Positions 1 to 9,971 of a stretch of 64,000 bases of DNA are shown piece by piece. Numbering within the stretch: position 1 is the first letter of the stretch; the number at the start of each line of letters is the position of its first letter. Position numbers and translations under genes: made by a program. Origin of the DNA: Nocardiopsis metallicus (GTDB lineage Bacteria > Actinomycetota > Actinomycetes > Streptosporangiales > Streptosporangiaceae); assembly GCF_014201115.1 (NCBI RefSeq), contig NZ_JACHDO010000001.1:5642001-5706000 (forward strand), given 5' to 3'. The notes below the pieces were generated by a model, which saw nothing but the letters and a program-made list of their open reading frames with translations, ran no database searches and was not told the origin of the DNA.

Positions 1-2512
1 GCACGGCGCCCAACCGGTCGAAGACCTCCATCGCGGTGTACAGGTGCTCGCGGGCCAGCCCCGGGTGCCGGGAACGGCGCAGGTGCCCGCCGTACAGCAG
101 CCGGGTGCGGGCCTCCTCGAAGTCGCAGTAGCCGGAGGCGTGCAGGTCGAGCGCGCTCTCGAAGTACGCGTTCGCCTCCTCGCCCTCGTGGAGCAGCCCG
201 CGGCAGCGCATCACCTGGGCCCGCGCGGTGTCCTGGCCGGTGGCCTCCGCCCAGCTGGCGAAGGTCTCCACCGCGCCCTGGACCCGTACCGCCACCCCGC
301 CGCGCACCGAGGCCTCCACCAGGTGCGGGGTGATCAGCAGCCGCACCGCCGCGTGACCGCAGCCCGGGCCGGAGCGGGCCAGGGCGCGCAGGCGCATCGC
401 GGCCTCCGCGCCGCGCCCGGCGCCGAGGTCGAGCAGGGCCAGCGCCCAGGCGGCCAGCCCTGCCGGCAGCCCCACGTCGTGCTCCCCGGCCATGGCCAAG
501 GCCGTTCCGGCGTGCTCGCGGCAGGTGTCCTCCTCGCCGCGGATGGCGGCGACGAAGGCGAGCGCTCCCCGGTGGTGGCTCGCGCAGTTGTCCTGCCCGG
601 ACTCCAGCGCCGTGCGCAGCCCCTCGGCGGCGCTCTCCTCGGCCAGGGAGAGGCGGCCGAACCACATCTCCGCGTAGGTCAGGAACTCCAGGGCCTGGGG
701 GAGCAGGGCGAGCGCCCCGGTCCTGCGGGCCACGGCCGCCGCGCGTCCGGCCAGGGCCCGGGTGCGCACGTGGTCGCCGCGCAGCAGTCCCGCGATCCCG
801 CCGAGCACGAGCGCCTGAGGGTCGCCGATCAGGTCAGCGGTGTCCTCGGCCCGGCCCAGCAGCACGGCGCCCTCGCGGTGGCGGCCCTGGAACATGGCGG
901 CCTTGCCGGTCATGTAGTCCAGGACCAGCCGGCTCCAGGGGTGGTCGATCCCGGTTGCGTCCCCGTTCGTGTCTCCAGCGGCGGGGGCCGCGGCCATGAG
1001 GGTTCGGGCGCGTTCGGCGGTGGCGAAGAAGCGTTCGTGGTCGCCGGACAGGCAGCTGGCCTCCCCGGCCTGGAGCAGGACCCGAAGCGCTGCCCCGGGG
1101 TCGCTGCGGGCCAGGCGGTCCGCGGTGGGGCCCAGTCGCTCGGAGGCGTCGATGGCCACGCTCGACCGCAGGTCGATCTCGGCCCGGAGCAGGTCGGCGT
1201 GGTCCGAGCGCACGTGTTCCAGGACGCGCCGGGCCCGGTTCGGGTCTCCGGACAGCCAGGCGGAGCGGGCGGCGTCGGTCAGGCGCAGGCCGCGCAGGAC
1301 GGGGTCCGGGGTCAACCGGGCGGCGTGTTCGTGGAGCAGGGAGGCGGGGGAGTGCCCGTCGCGCTCGACGGTGCGGCGCGCCTCCTCCTGGAGGGCGGCG
1401 GCGACCCGTTCGTCAGGGGCGCTCCCCGCCAGGGCCCGGTGCCAGGCGGCGCGCCCGGTGTCGTGGGCAGCCTCGTGCGCGCGGGCCAGAGCCGAGTGCG
1501 CGGAGCGGCGTTCGGCGGGGGAGGCCCGGTGGTAGCCGGCCGAACGGGCCAGCGGGTGGGTGAAGACCACCCGGTCCCCTTCCTCGGCGATCAGCCCGGC
1601 CCGCCGGGCGGGTTCGAGGGGGTCGGGGTTCCCCTCGCCCGGCGGGGAGCCCCAGGGCTCCGGGGGCAGGGGGCCGTGCGGCTCCGCGGCGATCTTCACC
1701 AGGCTGAGCCGGGTGGCCTCGGGCAGCCGGGCCAGGGTCGCGGCGAAGCCGTCGGTGAGCTCGCCCCGGGAGCGCGGCGGCCGGGCCAGGGCGAGGGCGC
1801 CGGAGCGCTGTCCGGGTCCGGTGCCCTCCAGCAGTTCGAGGGCGGCGCGGGGGTTGCCCTCGGCGGCGGTGGCCAGCGCCGCCGCCACGGGTTCGGCCAG
1901 TTCCTCCGCCCCGGCCGCCTCGATGAGCAGGCGCAGGACCGCGTCCTCGGGCAGCGGGCGCAGCCGGAGCACGGGAATCCCGGTGAGCCGGTCCGGGTCA
2001 CCCTCCCGGGCGCTGAGCAGGACGACGGCCCCGTCGTGGGTGAGCCTTCGGGCGGCGAAGGCCACGGCCTTCTGGGAGGGCGGGTCCAGCAGGTGGAAGT
2101 CGTCCACGCAGATCAGCAGCGGACTCTCGGCCGCGACCTCGGCGAACAGCCCCAGGGCCGCGTTGGCCAGCGGGAAGGCCTCGCCGGGGGTTCCCGTGTC
2201 CAGGGCCCGGGTGAGGGTCTCGCGCTGGATGCTCGGCAGACGCGGCAGATAGGGGAGCGCCGGCCGCAGGAGCTGGTGCAGCCCGGCCAGGGGGAGGCGT
2301 CCTTCGCCGGGGGCGGCGCGGGCGCGCAGCACGGTGAAGTCGCGGGCCTCGTCCCCGGCGTGCTCCAGCAGGGCGGTCCGGCCCGCGCCGGGGGCGCCCG
2401 TCACGAGCAGGCCGCCGCTGTGTCCGGACCGGGCGGCTTCGAGCAGGTGGCGGACGGTTCGGAGTTCGTGGTCGCGCCCGAGCGGGGGCACTGTGCGTGT
2501 GAGCGGGTTCAC
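1..2512 (-). CDS. Large ATP-binding LuxR-type (LAL) transcriptional regulator, C-terminus outside window
   Basis: The minus strand stays open from the GTG at 2512 to the window edge, so the 3' end, where LAL proteins carry their LuxR helix-turn-helix, is missing. Near residue 35 there is a Walker A motif (GAPGAGRT) in the usual N-terminal AAA setting (PPLGRDHELRTV, then LLVTGAPGAGRTALLEHA), followed by a long Ala/Leu/Arg-rich region typical of LAL tandem repeats. The start is placed at GTG 2512 with AAAGG about 10 nt upstream; an in-frame GTG at 2521 is possible. LAL proteins are cytoplasmic activators, often of polyketide or maltose genes; no target is visible. It is divergent from the lipase gene, and the 127 bp between holds both promoters. 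Confidence 0.8.
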   Translation of the reverse strand, partial: MNPLTRTVPPLGRDHELRTVRHLLEAARSGHSGGLLVTGAPGAGRTALLEHAGDEARDFTVLRARAAPGEGRLPLAGLHQLLRPALPYLPRLPSIQRETLTRALDTGTPGEAFPLANAALGLFAEVAAESPLLICVDDFHLLDPPSQKAVAFAARRLTHDGAVVLLSAREGDPDRLTGIPVLRLRPLPEDAVLRLLIEAAGAEELAEPVAAALATAAEGNPRAALELLEGTGPGQRSGALALARPPRSRGELTDGFAATLARLPEATRLSLVKIAAEPHGPLPPEPWGSPPGEGNPDPLEPARRAGLIAEEGDRVVFTHPLARSAGYHRASPAERRSAHSALARAHEAAHDTGRAAWHRALAGSAPDERVAAALQEEARRTVERDGHSPASLLHEHAARLTPDPVLRGLRLTDAARSAWLSGDPNRARRVLEHVRSDHADLLRAEIDLRSSVAIDASERLGPTADRLARSDPGAALRVLLQAGEASCLSGDHERFFATAERARTLMAAAPAAGDTNGDATGIDHPWSRLVLDYMTGKAAMFQGRHREGAVLLGRAEDTADLIGDPQALVLGGIAGLLRGDHVRTRALAGRAAAVARRTGALALLPQALEFLTYAEMWFGRLSLAEESAAEGLRTALESGQDNCASHHRGALAFVAAIRGEEDTCREHAGTALAMAGEHDVGLPAGLAAWALALLDLGAGRGAEAAMRLRALARSGPGCGHAAVRLLITPHLVEASVRGGVAVRVQGAVETFASWAEATGQDTARAQVMRCRGLLHEGEEANAYFESALDLHASGYCDFEEARTRLLYGGHLRRSRHPGLAREHLYTAMEVFDRLGAV

Positions 2513-2639
2513 GCTGATCACACCTTTAAGTTACTCGCCGGTTAAGGGCGAGTAAAGAGACCGGCTATTCAGCCGATGCGCTCGATGTGACCCGACACAC
2601 ACAATCAAGGTCCCCGCTTCCCCCACCCCCGGAGCTCAC

Positions 2640-3308
2640 ATGAGACGCCTGACCTCACTCCTGTGCGTACTCTTCCTCGCCCTCACCGCGGCCCTCCACT
2701 CCGCCCCCGCCTCCGCCGACTCCCGCGCCCCGGTCATCTTCGTGCACGGCTTCATGGGCAAGGGCGGCCAGTGGAACGACATGCGCGCCGCCCTGGTCCA
2801 ATCCGGCTACCCCGAGGACCGGCTGCACGTCTTCTCCTACGACTGGGCCCGCTCCAACACCACCATCGCCAGGCAGCTCGCCGACCGTGTCGACAGCGTG
2901 CGGGGCCAGCACGGCGCCGACCGGGTGCACCTGGTGACCCACTCCATGGGCGGCCTGTCCTCGCGGTACTACATCAAGAACCTCGGCGGCGCGGAGACCG
3001 TCGACCAGTGGATCTCCATCGGCGGCCCCAACAACGGGACCAAGGTCGCCAGTTTCTGCCCGTCCCTGATGACCCCCTGCAAGGAGATGCGCCACGGCTC
3101 GTCCTTCCTCAACGACCTCAACGGCGGCGACGCCACGCCGGGGCCGGTCACCTACACGACCATGCGCTCGTCCTGCGACCTGATCATCTCGCCCACGAGC
3201 AGCACGTCCCTGCCGGGGGCGAACAACATTCAGGTCGGCTGCGTCGAGCACATCTCGATGATGTGGAACCGCGGGGTCATCGACCACGTCCGCGGCGTCC
3301 TCGGCTGA
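2640..3308 (+). CDS. Secreted lipase/esterase, alpha/beta hydrolase (Lipase class 2 type)
   Basis: 222 aa. Residues 1-27 form a Sec signal peptide (RR, hydrophobic core, ASA cleavage site), so the enzyme is exported. The mature part is a small alpha/beta hydrolase resembling Bacillus LipA/EstA: the oxyanion region VHGF (35-38), nucleophile Ser102 in THSMGG, probable acid Asp180 and catalytic His204 (EHISMMW). Several Cys in the mature domain could form disulfides. It should hydrolyse carboxylester or acylglycerol bonds outside the cell. It is monocistronic, divergent from the LAL regulator and convergent with the transporter gene, with a shared hairpin terminator between. The ATG directly follows a GGAG-containing leader (CGGAGCTCAC). 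Confidence 0.88.
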   Translation: MRRLTSLLCVLFLALTAALHSAPASADSRAPVIFVHGFMGKGGQWNDMRAALVQSGYPEDRLHVFSYDWARSNTTIARQLADRVDSVRGQHGADRVHLVTHSMGGLSSRYYIKNLGGAETVDQWISIGGPNNGTKVASFCPSLMTPCKEMRHGSSFLNDLNGGDATPGPVTYTTMRSSCDLIISPTSSTSLPGANNIQVGCVEHISMMWNRGVIDHVRGVLG

Positions 3309-3364
3309 CCCGCTTCCTGCTGAGGGCATCCGACCGGCCTGTCGGCGGATCTACAGGTCGACAA

Positions 3365-3410
3365 AGGGACGGGACGACAGGTCGCCGAAACGATCTGCCG
3401 CCCCGTCCCT
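3365..3410. terminator. Bidirectional hairpin terminator between convergent lipase and transporter genes
   Basis: AGGGACGGGACG pairs with CGCCCCGTCCCT (one mismatch), and the inner CAGGTCG pairs with CGATCTG around a short CCGAAA loop. The stem-loop sits between two convergent stop codons. Confidence 0.65.
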
Positions 3411-3435
3411 CGCGATCGGGCTCAGCAGAGCTGCC

Positions 3436-4818
3436 CTACTTGTCGCTGGTGACCGGCTCGGGGCCCTCGATGCCCTCGGCGTGCAGGTCCACGCCCTGGA
3501 TGTCCTTCTTCACCAGGGAGACCGCGATGAAGGAGACCAGGGAGAGCACGACCACGTACACGCCGATGGTCCACGAGGCGTCGTACCTGGTGAGCAACAG
3601 CTCGGCGATCATCGCGGCGAAGGCGCCGCCCAGGATCGCGCCGAGCGCGTAGCCGATGGACACACCCGAGTAGCGGACCTCGGCCGGGAACATCTCCGCG
3701 TACAGGGCCGACTGGGGGCCGTAACTCAGGCCGAAGGTCAGCGTGAAGACGAAGACCCCCAGGAAGTACATGTAGATGTTCGCGGTGTCGACCATGAACC
3801 ACATCGGGACCGCCCAGGCGGCGAGCAGGACGTAGCCGATCTGGAACGTGCGCACCCGGCCGATCCGGTCACTGATCCAACCGCCGTACAGCGTGGAGAC
3901 CAGCCAGCCGAAGGAGGCCAGGGTAGTGGCCAGCAGGACCGGGCCGCGGTCCATGCCGAGGCCGAACTCCTCCACCGGGCGCGAGGCGTAGGTGGCCAGG
4001 AAGGCGATCACCAGGTAACCGGCGGCGTTGTTGGCGACGAAGATCAGCGCGGAGAGCACGACCTCCCTGGAGTTCTTGCGGAACAGCCGGCCCAGCGGGG
4101 CCGAGGACTTGGCCCGGCGCTGCTGCATGTGCTTGAAGACCGGGGACTCCTCGACCGTCTTGCGGATGAGGTGGCCGACGATGATCAGCACGAAGGAGAG
4201 CAGGAACGGGATGCGCCATCCCCACTCCATGAAGGCCTCGGTACCGATGGCCGCCGTGATGGCCCAGACCACGAAGGTCGCCAGGATCATGCCGCAGGGA
4301 ACACCGATCTGCGGGTAGGCACCGAAGTAGCCGCGCTTGCTCAGCGGCGCGTGCTCCACCGACATCAGGGCGGCTCCGCCCCACTCACCGCCAGCTGAGA
4401 AGCCCTGGACGATGCGCATCAGGATCAGCAGGATCGGTGCCGCCAAGCCGATCTGTGCGTAGGTCGGCAGCAGGCCGATCACACAGGTCGCGACACCCAT
4501 CAGGACGAGGGTGAAGACCAGGATCCTCTTACGCCCGAACCGGTCCCCGAGGTGCCCGGCCACGATCGCGCCCAGCGGACGGAAGAGGAAGGAGATACCG
4601 ATGGTCGCGAAGGAGAGCACCTGCGCCACACCGGGATTGGTGTCCGCCAGCGGGGCCAGGAAGAGGGGGGCCAGTACCAGACCCGCGGCCTGGGCGTAGA
4701 TGAAGAAGTCGTACCACTCGATGGTGGTACCGACCATGGTCCCCGCGAGGACCTTGCGCTTCTCCTTGGGGTCGAGGGTTCCACCGGGTCCTGGGACCGT
4801 GGCGTCGGAAGTCGCCAT
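3436..4818 (-). CDS. MFS transporter, metabolite:H+ symporter (MHS) family
   Basis: 460 aa from ATG 4818, chosen because GGAG lies 6 nt upstream; a 41-residue upstream extension without hydrophobic character was rejected. Roughly 12 membrane segments are readable. Family marks are the N-terminal GTTIEWYDFFIYAQAA stretch of the MHS group and the loop 2-3 motif GDRFGRKR. Relatives (ShiA, ProP, KgtP) import small organic acids or betaines with protons; the substrate here cannot be read. The 480 bp upstream carries a TetR-type palindrome and a tandem pair of 16-bp palindromes, so tight repression is likely, though no cognate regulator is adjacent. Confidence 0.88.
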   Translation of the reverse strand: MATSDATVPGPGGTLDPKEKRKVLAGTMVGTTIEWYDFFIYAQAAGLVLAPLFLAPLADTNPGVAQVLSFATIGISFLFRPLGAIVAGHLGDRFGRKRILVFTLVLMGVATCVIGLLPTYAQIGLAAPILLILMRIVQGFSAGGEWGGAALMSVEHAPLSKRGYFGAYPQIGVPCGMILATFVVWAITAAIGTEAFMEWGWRIPFLLSFVLIIVGHLIRKTVEESPVFKHMQQRRAKSSAPLGRLFRKNSREVVLSALIFVANNAAGYLVIAFLATYASRPVEEFGLGMDRGPVLLATTLASFGWLVSTLYGGWISDRIGRVRTFQIGYVLLAAWAVPMWFMVDTANIYMYFLGVFVFTLTFGLSYGPQSALYAEMFPAEVRYSGVSIGYALGAILGGAFAAMIAELLLTRYDASWTIGVYVVVLSLVSFIAVSLVKKDIQGVDLHAEGIEGPEPVTSDK

Positions 4819-5010
4819 TGCTGCTCCGTAGTTCTCTACCGGCCGGGGGTGGCCGAGTTCTCGGTCGGGCACAGGGCGACCGGCACCCACACCCGAAAAC
4901 AGAACGGTGGATACCGGGACAGACCCTGAGCCCCAGCACACAATGCCATGTGACTCACTGCACTTTCCACACTGGGTTTCGCTTTTTCGCAGCTAGACAC
5001 GTGTGTACTT

Positions 5011-5024
5011 ACCGAACGGTCGGT
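5011..5024. promoter_or_regulatory. TetR-family-like operator palindrome
   Basis: ACCGAACGGTCGGT is an inverted repeat (ACCGA/TCGGT arms) of the form common for TetR repressors in actinobacteria. It lies about 190 bp upstream of the transporter start, in a stretch with no gene (4819-5298). Confidence 0.4.
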
Positions 5025-5160
5025 GAGAAACCCTGTCTGACTAGGCAGCCTGGCAGCACGCGACCACTCGGTCACGACCGGAAGAAAAATTCCGAACCGT
5101 CCACACTCCGAGACAAGGCGGCGGGGCCCGGCCTGAACGGCACCGGAGGGGTGACAGACC

Positions 5161-5197
5161 GACCTGTCGACATGTCTCCTCGACCTGTCGACAGGTC
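5161..5197. promoter_or_regulatory. Tandem 16-bp palindromes, probable double operator
   Basis: GACCTGTCGACAGGTC (5182-5197) is a perfect palindrome; 5161-5176 is the same sequence with one mismatch. Centre-to-centre spacing is 21 bp, two helical turns, as expected for two dimers on one DNA face. The half-site ACAGGTCG also recurs near 3350-3385, at the other end of the transporter gene. Confidence 0.5.
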
Positions 5198-5298
5198 CAC
5201 GAATCACCTCAGCCGGAGTCAGCCCCGCCGGGGCCGGGTCCGTGACCGCAGTCGCTCGCCGAGCTGGCCCCGGAAGGGTGGTCAGAGGGCCTGGCGCA

Positions 5299-7659
5299 TC
5301 AGAGCAGCTCCTTCAGGTAGGTGCCGGTCCGGCTCTCCGGGGCCGTCGCCACCCGGGCGGGCGTTCCCCGGGCGACGATCCGTCCGCCCGCCGAGCCGCC
5401 GCCCGGTCCGAGGTCGATGACGTGGTCGGCGGTGGCCACCACCCGCATGTCGTGCTCGGCCGCCACCACGGTGGCCCCGGCACCGACCAACTCCCACAGG
5501 CGTCCCATGAGGACGTCGGTGTCATGGGCGTGCAGCCCCGTGGTGGGCTCGTCCAGCAGGTAGACCGTGTCCGCGACCTTGCGGCGCTGGAGCTCGGTGG
5601 CGAGCTTGATCCGCTGCGCCTCTCCGCCGGACAGCTCGGTGGCGGGCTGCCCCAACCGCAGGTAGCCCAGGCCGACCCCGGCGAGGGTCTCCAGGGCCCT
5701 GCTCACCGACGGCTCCTCGGTGAAGAATCCCGCTGCCTCCTCCACTGACATGGCCAGCACGTCCGCGACGGTCAGCCCCCGGTAGCGCACCCGCAGCGTG
5801 TCCTCGTCGTAGCGGGAACCACCGCAGGCAGGGCACGGAGCGTAGGTGGTGGGCAGGAACAGCAGTTCCACCGAAACGAAACCCTCGCCCTCGCAGTTCT
5901 GGCAGCGCCCGCCCACGACGTTGAAGGAGAACCGGCCCGGACCGTAGCCGAACGCGCGGGCGTCGTCGGTGGCGGCGAACAGCTTGCGCACCGTGTCGAA
6001 GAGTCCGGTGTAGGTGGCCAGGTTGGAGCGCGGGGTGCGGCCGATGGGCTGCTGGCTGACCCACACGACCCGGCCCGGCCCGGTGGCACGGTCGGCGGCG
6101 TGCTCGGCGATCTTCGCCAGCAGCGTGGACTTGCCCGAACCCGACACCCCGGTGACGGCGGTGAACACCCCCAGCGGGACGTCCACGTCCAGGTCCCGGA
6201 GGTTGTTACCGGTGACCCCGCGCAGCTCCAGAGCCCCGCGGGGCGTGTGCGCGGGGCGTTCGGGCAGGCCTGGAGTGGCGGGGAGGATGTTCTGGAACAG
6301 GTAGCGGCGCGTCACCGACTCCGGCACGTCGCGCAGCCCGGCGACCGGTCCGCTGTACAGCACCCGCCCGCCGTGTTCTCCGGCGTCCGGGCCCACGTCC
6401 ACGATCCAGTCCGCGCCGCGGACGATGTCCAGGTCGTGCTCGACGAAGCACACCGTGTTGCCGCCGTCCCGTAGCCGGCGCAGGATGCCCGAGAGCGCTT
6501 CGCAGTCGGCGGGGTGCAGGCCCGCGGAGGGCTCGTCCAGGACGTAGACCACACCGAACAGTCCGGCGCCGAGCTGGGTGGCGAGCCGGATCCGCTGGAA
6601 CTCCCCGGTGGACAGGGTCGGCGCCGGACGGTCCGCGCTCAGGTAGCCCAGGCCCAGCTCCTCCAGCACCTCGACCCGCGCGGTGATCTCCGCGGCCAGC
6701 GCACCGGCCGCCCCGGCCGTTTCCTTCCAGGGGCGCAGCACGGCGGCGAGTTCGGTCAGCGGCATCGCGGCCAGCTCGGTGATGGCGTACCCGGCGAAGG
6801 TGACCCGCAGCGACTCCTGCCGCAGCCGCCGCCCGCCGCATTCCGGACAGGTCCGGTCGACCATGAACTCGGCCGCTTTGCGCCGCCGGGTCTCGCTGGC
6901 CGAGGAGGCGTAGGCCTTGAGCACCAGCCGCCGGGCGCTGCTGTACTTGCCCTGGTAGGGGCGGTGGACGCGGCCCGCCTCCCGGACCGGGTGGACGGTC
7001 ACCACGGGCTGTTCGTCGGTGAACAGGATCCAGTCCCGCTCGCCCTGGGGCAGCTCCCGCCAGGGCTTGTGGATGTCATACCCGAGGGTGTCGAGGATGT
7101 CGCGCAGGTTCTTGCCCTGCCAGGCTCCGGGCCAGGAGGCGACGGCGCCCCCGGCGATACTCAGGGAGGGGTCGGGCACCAGCGAGTCCTCGGTCACCTC
7201 GTGCTCGACCCCCTCGCCGTGGCAGAGGGGGCAGGCCCCGGCCACGGTGTTGGGGGAGAAGGAGTCCGAGTCCAGGTGCTCGGCGCCGGGCGGGTAGTCC
7301 CCGGCCCGCGACAGGAGCATGCGCAGCGTGTTGGAGAGCGTGGTCAGGGTGCCCACCGTGGACCGCACCGACGGAGCCGAGCGCGGCTGGGCGAGCGCCA
7401 CCGCGGGCGGCATCCCGGTGATGCCGTCCACCTCGGGGGCGGGCAGCTGCTGGAGCAGGCGCCGCGCGTAGGGGGCCACCGACTCCAGGTACCGGTGCTG
7501 GGACTCGGCGTAGAGCGTCCCGAAGGCGAGCGAGGACTTCCCCGAGCCCGAGACGCCGGTGAAGGCGACCAGGGCGTCCCGGGGAAGCTCCGTGTCCACG
7601 TTCTTGAGGTTGTGGATGCGGGCGCCGCGCACCCTGATGCGGTCGTCGATCTCTGCCAT
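5299..7659 (-). CDS. Short UvrA-like ABC ATPase (DrrC/UvrA2 type)
   Basis: 786 aa, shorter than housekeeping UvrA (about 950) and close to the drug-resistance protein DrrC. There are two ABC modules: Walker A GVSGSGKS at 35-42 and 504-511, and signature LSTGE (usually LSGGE) at 349-353 followed by Walker [12 protein letters not shown]. The second module has canonical [12 protein letters not shown] and [10 protein letters not shown]. Four zinc-type Cys pairs occur at 143/146, 271/274, 586/589 and 609/612. Such proteins bind DNA or shield it from intercalating drugs; they often lack the UvrB-interaction region. A single transcription unit between the transporter and Usp genes; no antibiotic cluster is seen beside it. 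Confidence 0.88.
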   Translation of the reverse strand: MAEIDDRIRVRGARIHNLKNVDTELPRDALVAFTGVSGSGKSSLAFGTLYAESQHRYLESVAPYARRLLQQLPAPEVDGITGMPPAVALAQPRSAPSVRSTVGTLTTLSNTLRMLLSRAGDYPPGAEHLDSDSFSPNTVAGACPLCHGEGVEHEVTEDSLVPDPSLSIAGGAVASWPGAWQGKNLRDILDTLGYDIHKPWRELPQGERDWILFTDEQPVVTVHPVREAGRVHRPYQGKYSSARRLVLKAYASSASETRRRKAAEFMVDRTCPECGGRRLRQESLRVTFAGYAITELAAMPLTELAAVLRPWKETAGAAGALAAEITARVEVLEELGLGYLSADRPAPTLSTGEFQRIRLATQLGAGLFGVVYVLDEPSAGLHPADCEALSGILRRLRDGGNTVCFVEHDLDIVRGADWIVDVGPDAGEHGGRVLYSGPVAGLRDVPESVTRRYLFQNILPATPGLPERPAHTPRGALELRGVTGNNLRDLDVDVPLGVFTAVTGVSGSGKSTLLAKIAEHAADRATGPGRVVWVSQQPIGRTPRSNLATYTGLFDTVRKLFAATDDARAFGYGPGRFSFNVVGGRCQNCEGEGFVSVELLFLPTTYAPCPACGGSRYDEDTLRVRYRGLTVADVLAMSVEEAAGFFTEEPSVSRALETLAGVGLGYLRLGQPATELSGGEAQRIKLATELQRRKVADTVYLLDEPTTGLHAHDTDVLMGRLWELVGAGATVVAAEHDMRVVATADHVIDLGPGGGSAGGRIVARGTPARVATAPESRTGTYLKELL

Positions 7660-7757
7660 GCCCCAGGTCTACCCGGCCCCGGCCCCCGCTCCGCCCCGCG
7701 GACGGCCCGCACCAGGCGAAACCGGTACCGGGGAGGGCTGTGCGCCGGAGGGTTCCC

Positions 7758-8666
7758 TCATCCGTGCTCGGCGGGGCGCACCACCGCGACCGGGGCCGGA
7801 CTGTGCGAGATCACGTTCCGGCTCACCGAGCCCAGCAGCATCCCGGTGAAGCCGCCCCGCCCGTGCGAACCCACGACCATCAGGTCGCAGTCCCGGGCCG
7901 AGTCGCACAGGGCCTCGACGGGGTGACCCTTCTCCACGACTTCCTCGACCCGTATCCGTGGCCAGCGCTCGCGGTAGCCCTCGACCGCCTCCGCAAGCAT
8001 CCGGCGCGCCCTGCGCGCCTCCTTGGCCTCCTCTTCCTCCCGTACCTCCCGAGGCTTGGTCCAGGCGGGGTCGTCCAGGGCCCCGAGGCGCCACCAGCGG
8101 CCCTCTTCGCGCACCATGACCGCGCGCAGCTCAGCCCTCCAGCTGTCCGCGGTGGCGAACGCCCACTCCGCGGCGGCCCGCGCGGAGTGCGATCCGTCCA
8201 CAGCCAGCACGACACGGCCACGGAAGGGACCCGGTTCCCGGTCCGGCACGACGACCACGGGGCACGAGGCGGACGCCAGCAGCTCCAGTGCCGTGGAATC
8301 CGGTATCACCCGCTCCACGGCCGTCATGCGGTGCGCTCCCACCACCATCGAATGCGCCTTCTGGCTCTCAGTCAGCAGGACGGGTTCGGGATCGCCGGTG
8401 ACGTGCACCGCGGTGACGTCGAGGCCCGGCACCCGTTCCAGGGCCCGTTCGCGCGCCTCGTCCACGATGCGGCGCGCGAACTCGTTCACGTCGAACCGCG
8501 GCAGGCCACGGGGGATCGAGTGGTAGAGCGGCCAGTCGAAGGCGTAAACGATACGCAGCCGCAACCCCCGCCGCCGCGCGTCATCCGCGGCCCAGTCAAG
8601 GGCCCGCCCGCTCGCCGCGGTTCCGTTGACCGCCGCCACCAGCGGCGCGTCGGCTCTGTGGTTCAT
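7758..8666 (-). CDS. Tandem universal stress protein (UspA-like, two domains)
   Basis: 302 aa with two Usp domains. The C-terminal one has the nucleotide-binding signature [19 protein letters not shown] followed by [14 protein letters not shown]; the N-terminal one is degenerate at this loop ([17 protein letters not shown]). The N-terminus [17 protein letters not shown] is typical of actinobacterial dormancy-type Usp. ATG 8666 is preceded by GGGGGAAG. The ATG overlaps the stop of the PEP-synthase remnant upstream (ATGA), as if once part of that operon. It is about 60 percent alike by eye to the Usp at 11,271. Likely a cytoplasmic ATP-binding stress or hypoxia factor. Confidence 0.88.
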   Translation of the reverse strand: MNHRADAPLVAAVNGTAASGRALDWAADDARRRGLRLRIVYAFDWPLYHSIPRGLPRFDVNEFARRIVDEARERALERVPGLDVTAVHVTGDPEPVLLTESQKAHSMVVGAHRMTAVERVIPDSTALELLASASCPVVVVPDREPGPFRGRVVLAVDGSHSARAAAEWAFATADSWRAELRAVMVREEGRWWRLGALDDPAWTKPREVREEEEAKEARRARRMLAEAVEGYRERWPRIRVEEVVEKGHPVEALCDSARDCDLMVVGSHGRGGFTGMLLGSVSRNVISHSPAPVAVVRPAEHG

Positions 8667-9064
8667 GACTTCCCCCCAGCGGCTGTGAAGCCCTCTCGTG
8701 TCACGTTGGGAGCGGCCGCGTGCGTGCACCGGGTACGGGTGTCGCGTCGCTCGGCCGCGGCGGCCTTCTCCCCGGCCGCGAGGAATCCGTCCGGTACCAC
8801 GAATACGGAGTCGGTCCCGGCTTCGACCGGGAACCCGGCGTGCGCGGGGTCGTCAGCGGGCGTCTGCCCGCATAGGCCCGTCGGCTGGCCAGCCGTGTGG
8901 GCGTCGGCGATCGGGCTCTCGATGCTGCGCGCCACCGACGGATCCCGCTCGCCGAACACATCCGGCAGCAGTGCGGAGTCCCGATCGACGCCCGGGGTCA
9001 GCGGGGCGTTGGTCACAGGCGGCTTCCGCCCTAGGCCCTCACCCGTACCGCGGGGCCGTTTCAC
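8663..9064 (-). pseudogene. C-terminal remnant of phosphoenolpyruvate synthase (PpsA-like)
   Basis: A 133-codon frame whose middle matches the C-terminal PEP-binding TIM barrel of pyruvate, water dikinase as I remember it: VTNAPLTPGVDRDSALL corresponds to the family's SNDLTQLTLGVDRDSAL, GLCGQTPADDPAHAGF to GLCGQAPSDDPEFAAF, and VEAGTDSVFVVPDGFLA to VEAGIDSISVNPDSFLA. The swivelling and ATP-grasp domains are absent: the reading runs directly into the DUF4389 gene's end. Proline-for-Gln/Leu changes and a shuffled tail point to a decayed fragment. PpsA genes are often found among Usp and CBS genes in actinobacterial stress clusters, so it is probably native. Confidence 0.7.
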
Positions 9065-9797
9065 CCGCCTTCACCGCCGCCGGGACGCGGAACGGGCCCC
9101 GGACCCTCGGTCACCGTCGGCTCGGTGCCGCCCTTGACCAGTACGAACGGCGGGTACTGGTCCGTCATGAGTGCGGCGTAGGCGACGACCCGCAGCCCCC
9201 AGCGGTGCAGGCCGAGCACGAAGGAGAACAGTCCCCGCGGGTAGGAGCCGGTGAAGAGCAGGGCCACCGCGGCGAACAGCACCAGCAGGCCGATGAGACC
9301 GGGGGACTGGAACACGACTTCGGTGCCCCCTGCCCCAGCGGGAGCACCGGTGTCGGACACCACGCGCACGGCCCCGGAGGTGAACAGGGCGACGACGAGG
9401 TAGTGGGGCAAGGCCAGCAGCCACCACTTGACCAGGGCCAGGCCGCGTGAGAGGTCCCCTGGTGCGGCCACCTCCAGTCGCGCCGGGTAGTCGACGTCAC
9501 CCGAGAGCGTGAAGGGCGGGTACCGGTCGGTCCCCAGCACCCCGTAGGCGTAGAACGCGACCCGCCAGCTCCACCGCAGCACCCCCAGTTGAAGTCGAAG
9601 ATCCACCGCGGGTAGCGCCCCGTGAACAGGATCGCGAAGAACGCCACCACGGTCAGCGCGCAGAACCCCAACCACAGGAAGAAGAGTACGACGTAGTGGG
9701 GGATGGCGAGGATCCACTTGACCAGCCACAGCCAGCGGCTCAATGAGGGGTCGAGCGTCCCCTCGACCTTCAGCGGGTAACCCGTGCCGTCGTCCAT
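9061..9797 (-). pseudogene. DUF4389 membrane protein, interrupted by a frameshift
   Basis: From ATG 9797 (GGAGGTGA five bases upstream) the frame reads SRWLWLVKWILAIPHYVVLFFLW...GRYPRWIFDFN, the first DUF4389 repeat. At about 9581-9592 it goes out of phase; the family continuation GVLRWSWRVAFYAYGVLGTDRYPPFTL and a second repeat (SRGLALVKWWLLALPHYLVV...GRYPRG-like) are read in another frame to 9061. One missing base in the run AACTGGGGGTG accounts for it. Four or more membrane helices are evident. Function of the family is unknown; it accompanies Usp genes in stress clusters. A sequencing error at the G-run is the alternative. Confidence 0.75.
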
Positions 9798-9971
9798 ACC
9801 GGTCACCTCCAGAGCAAAGCTCGCTGTTGACGCCAACTCTCCCGCAGCCGATCCGTGCAGGCCAGGGCCACCAGGAGTCGATCGCAGGGGCTTTCGTCCC
9901 CGGGGAACTGGGGACTTCGCCCTCACACGGGGCAGACAGAGGGAATCCGGTGCGACTGCGGCCTGCTCTTG

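Noticed and set aside
44-2545. An 833-codon open frame on the plus strand
   Set aside because: Its product is Gly/Gln/Pro/Arg-rich without domains, while the opposite strand encodes a clear Walker A regulator with a proper start; it is an antisense by-product of high GC.
6514-7926. Long plus-strand frame opposite the UvrA-like gene
   Set aside because: No family features; the minus strand has all ABC and zinc motifs.
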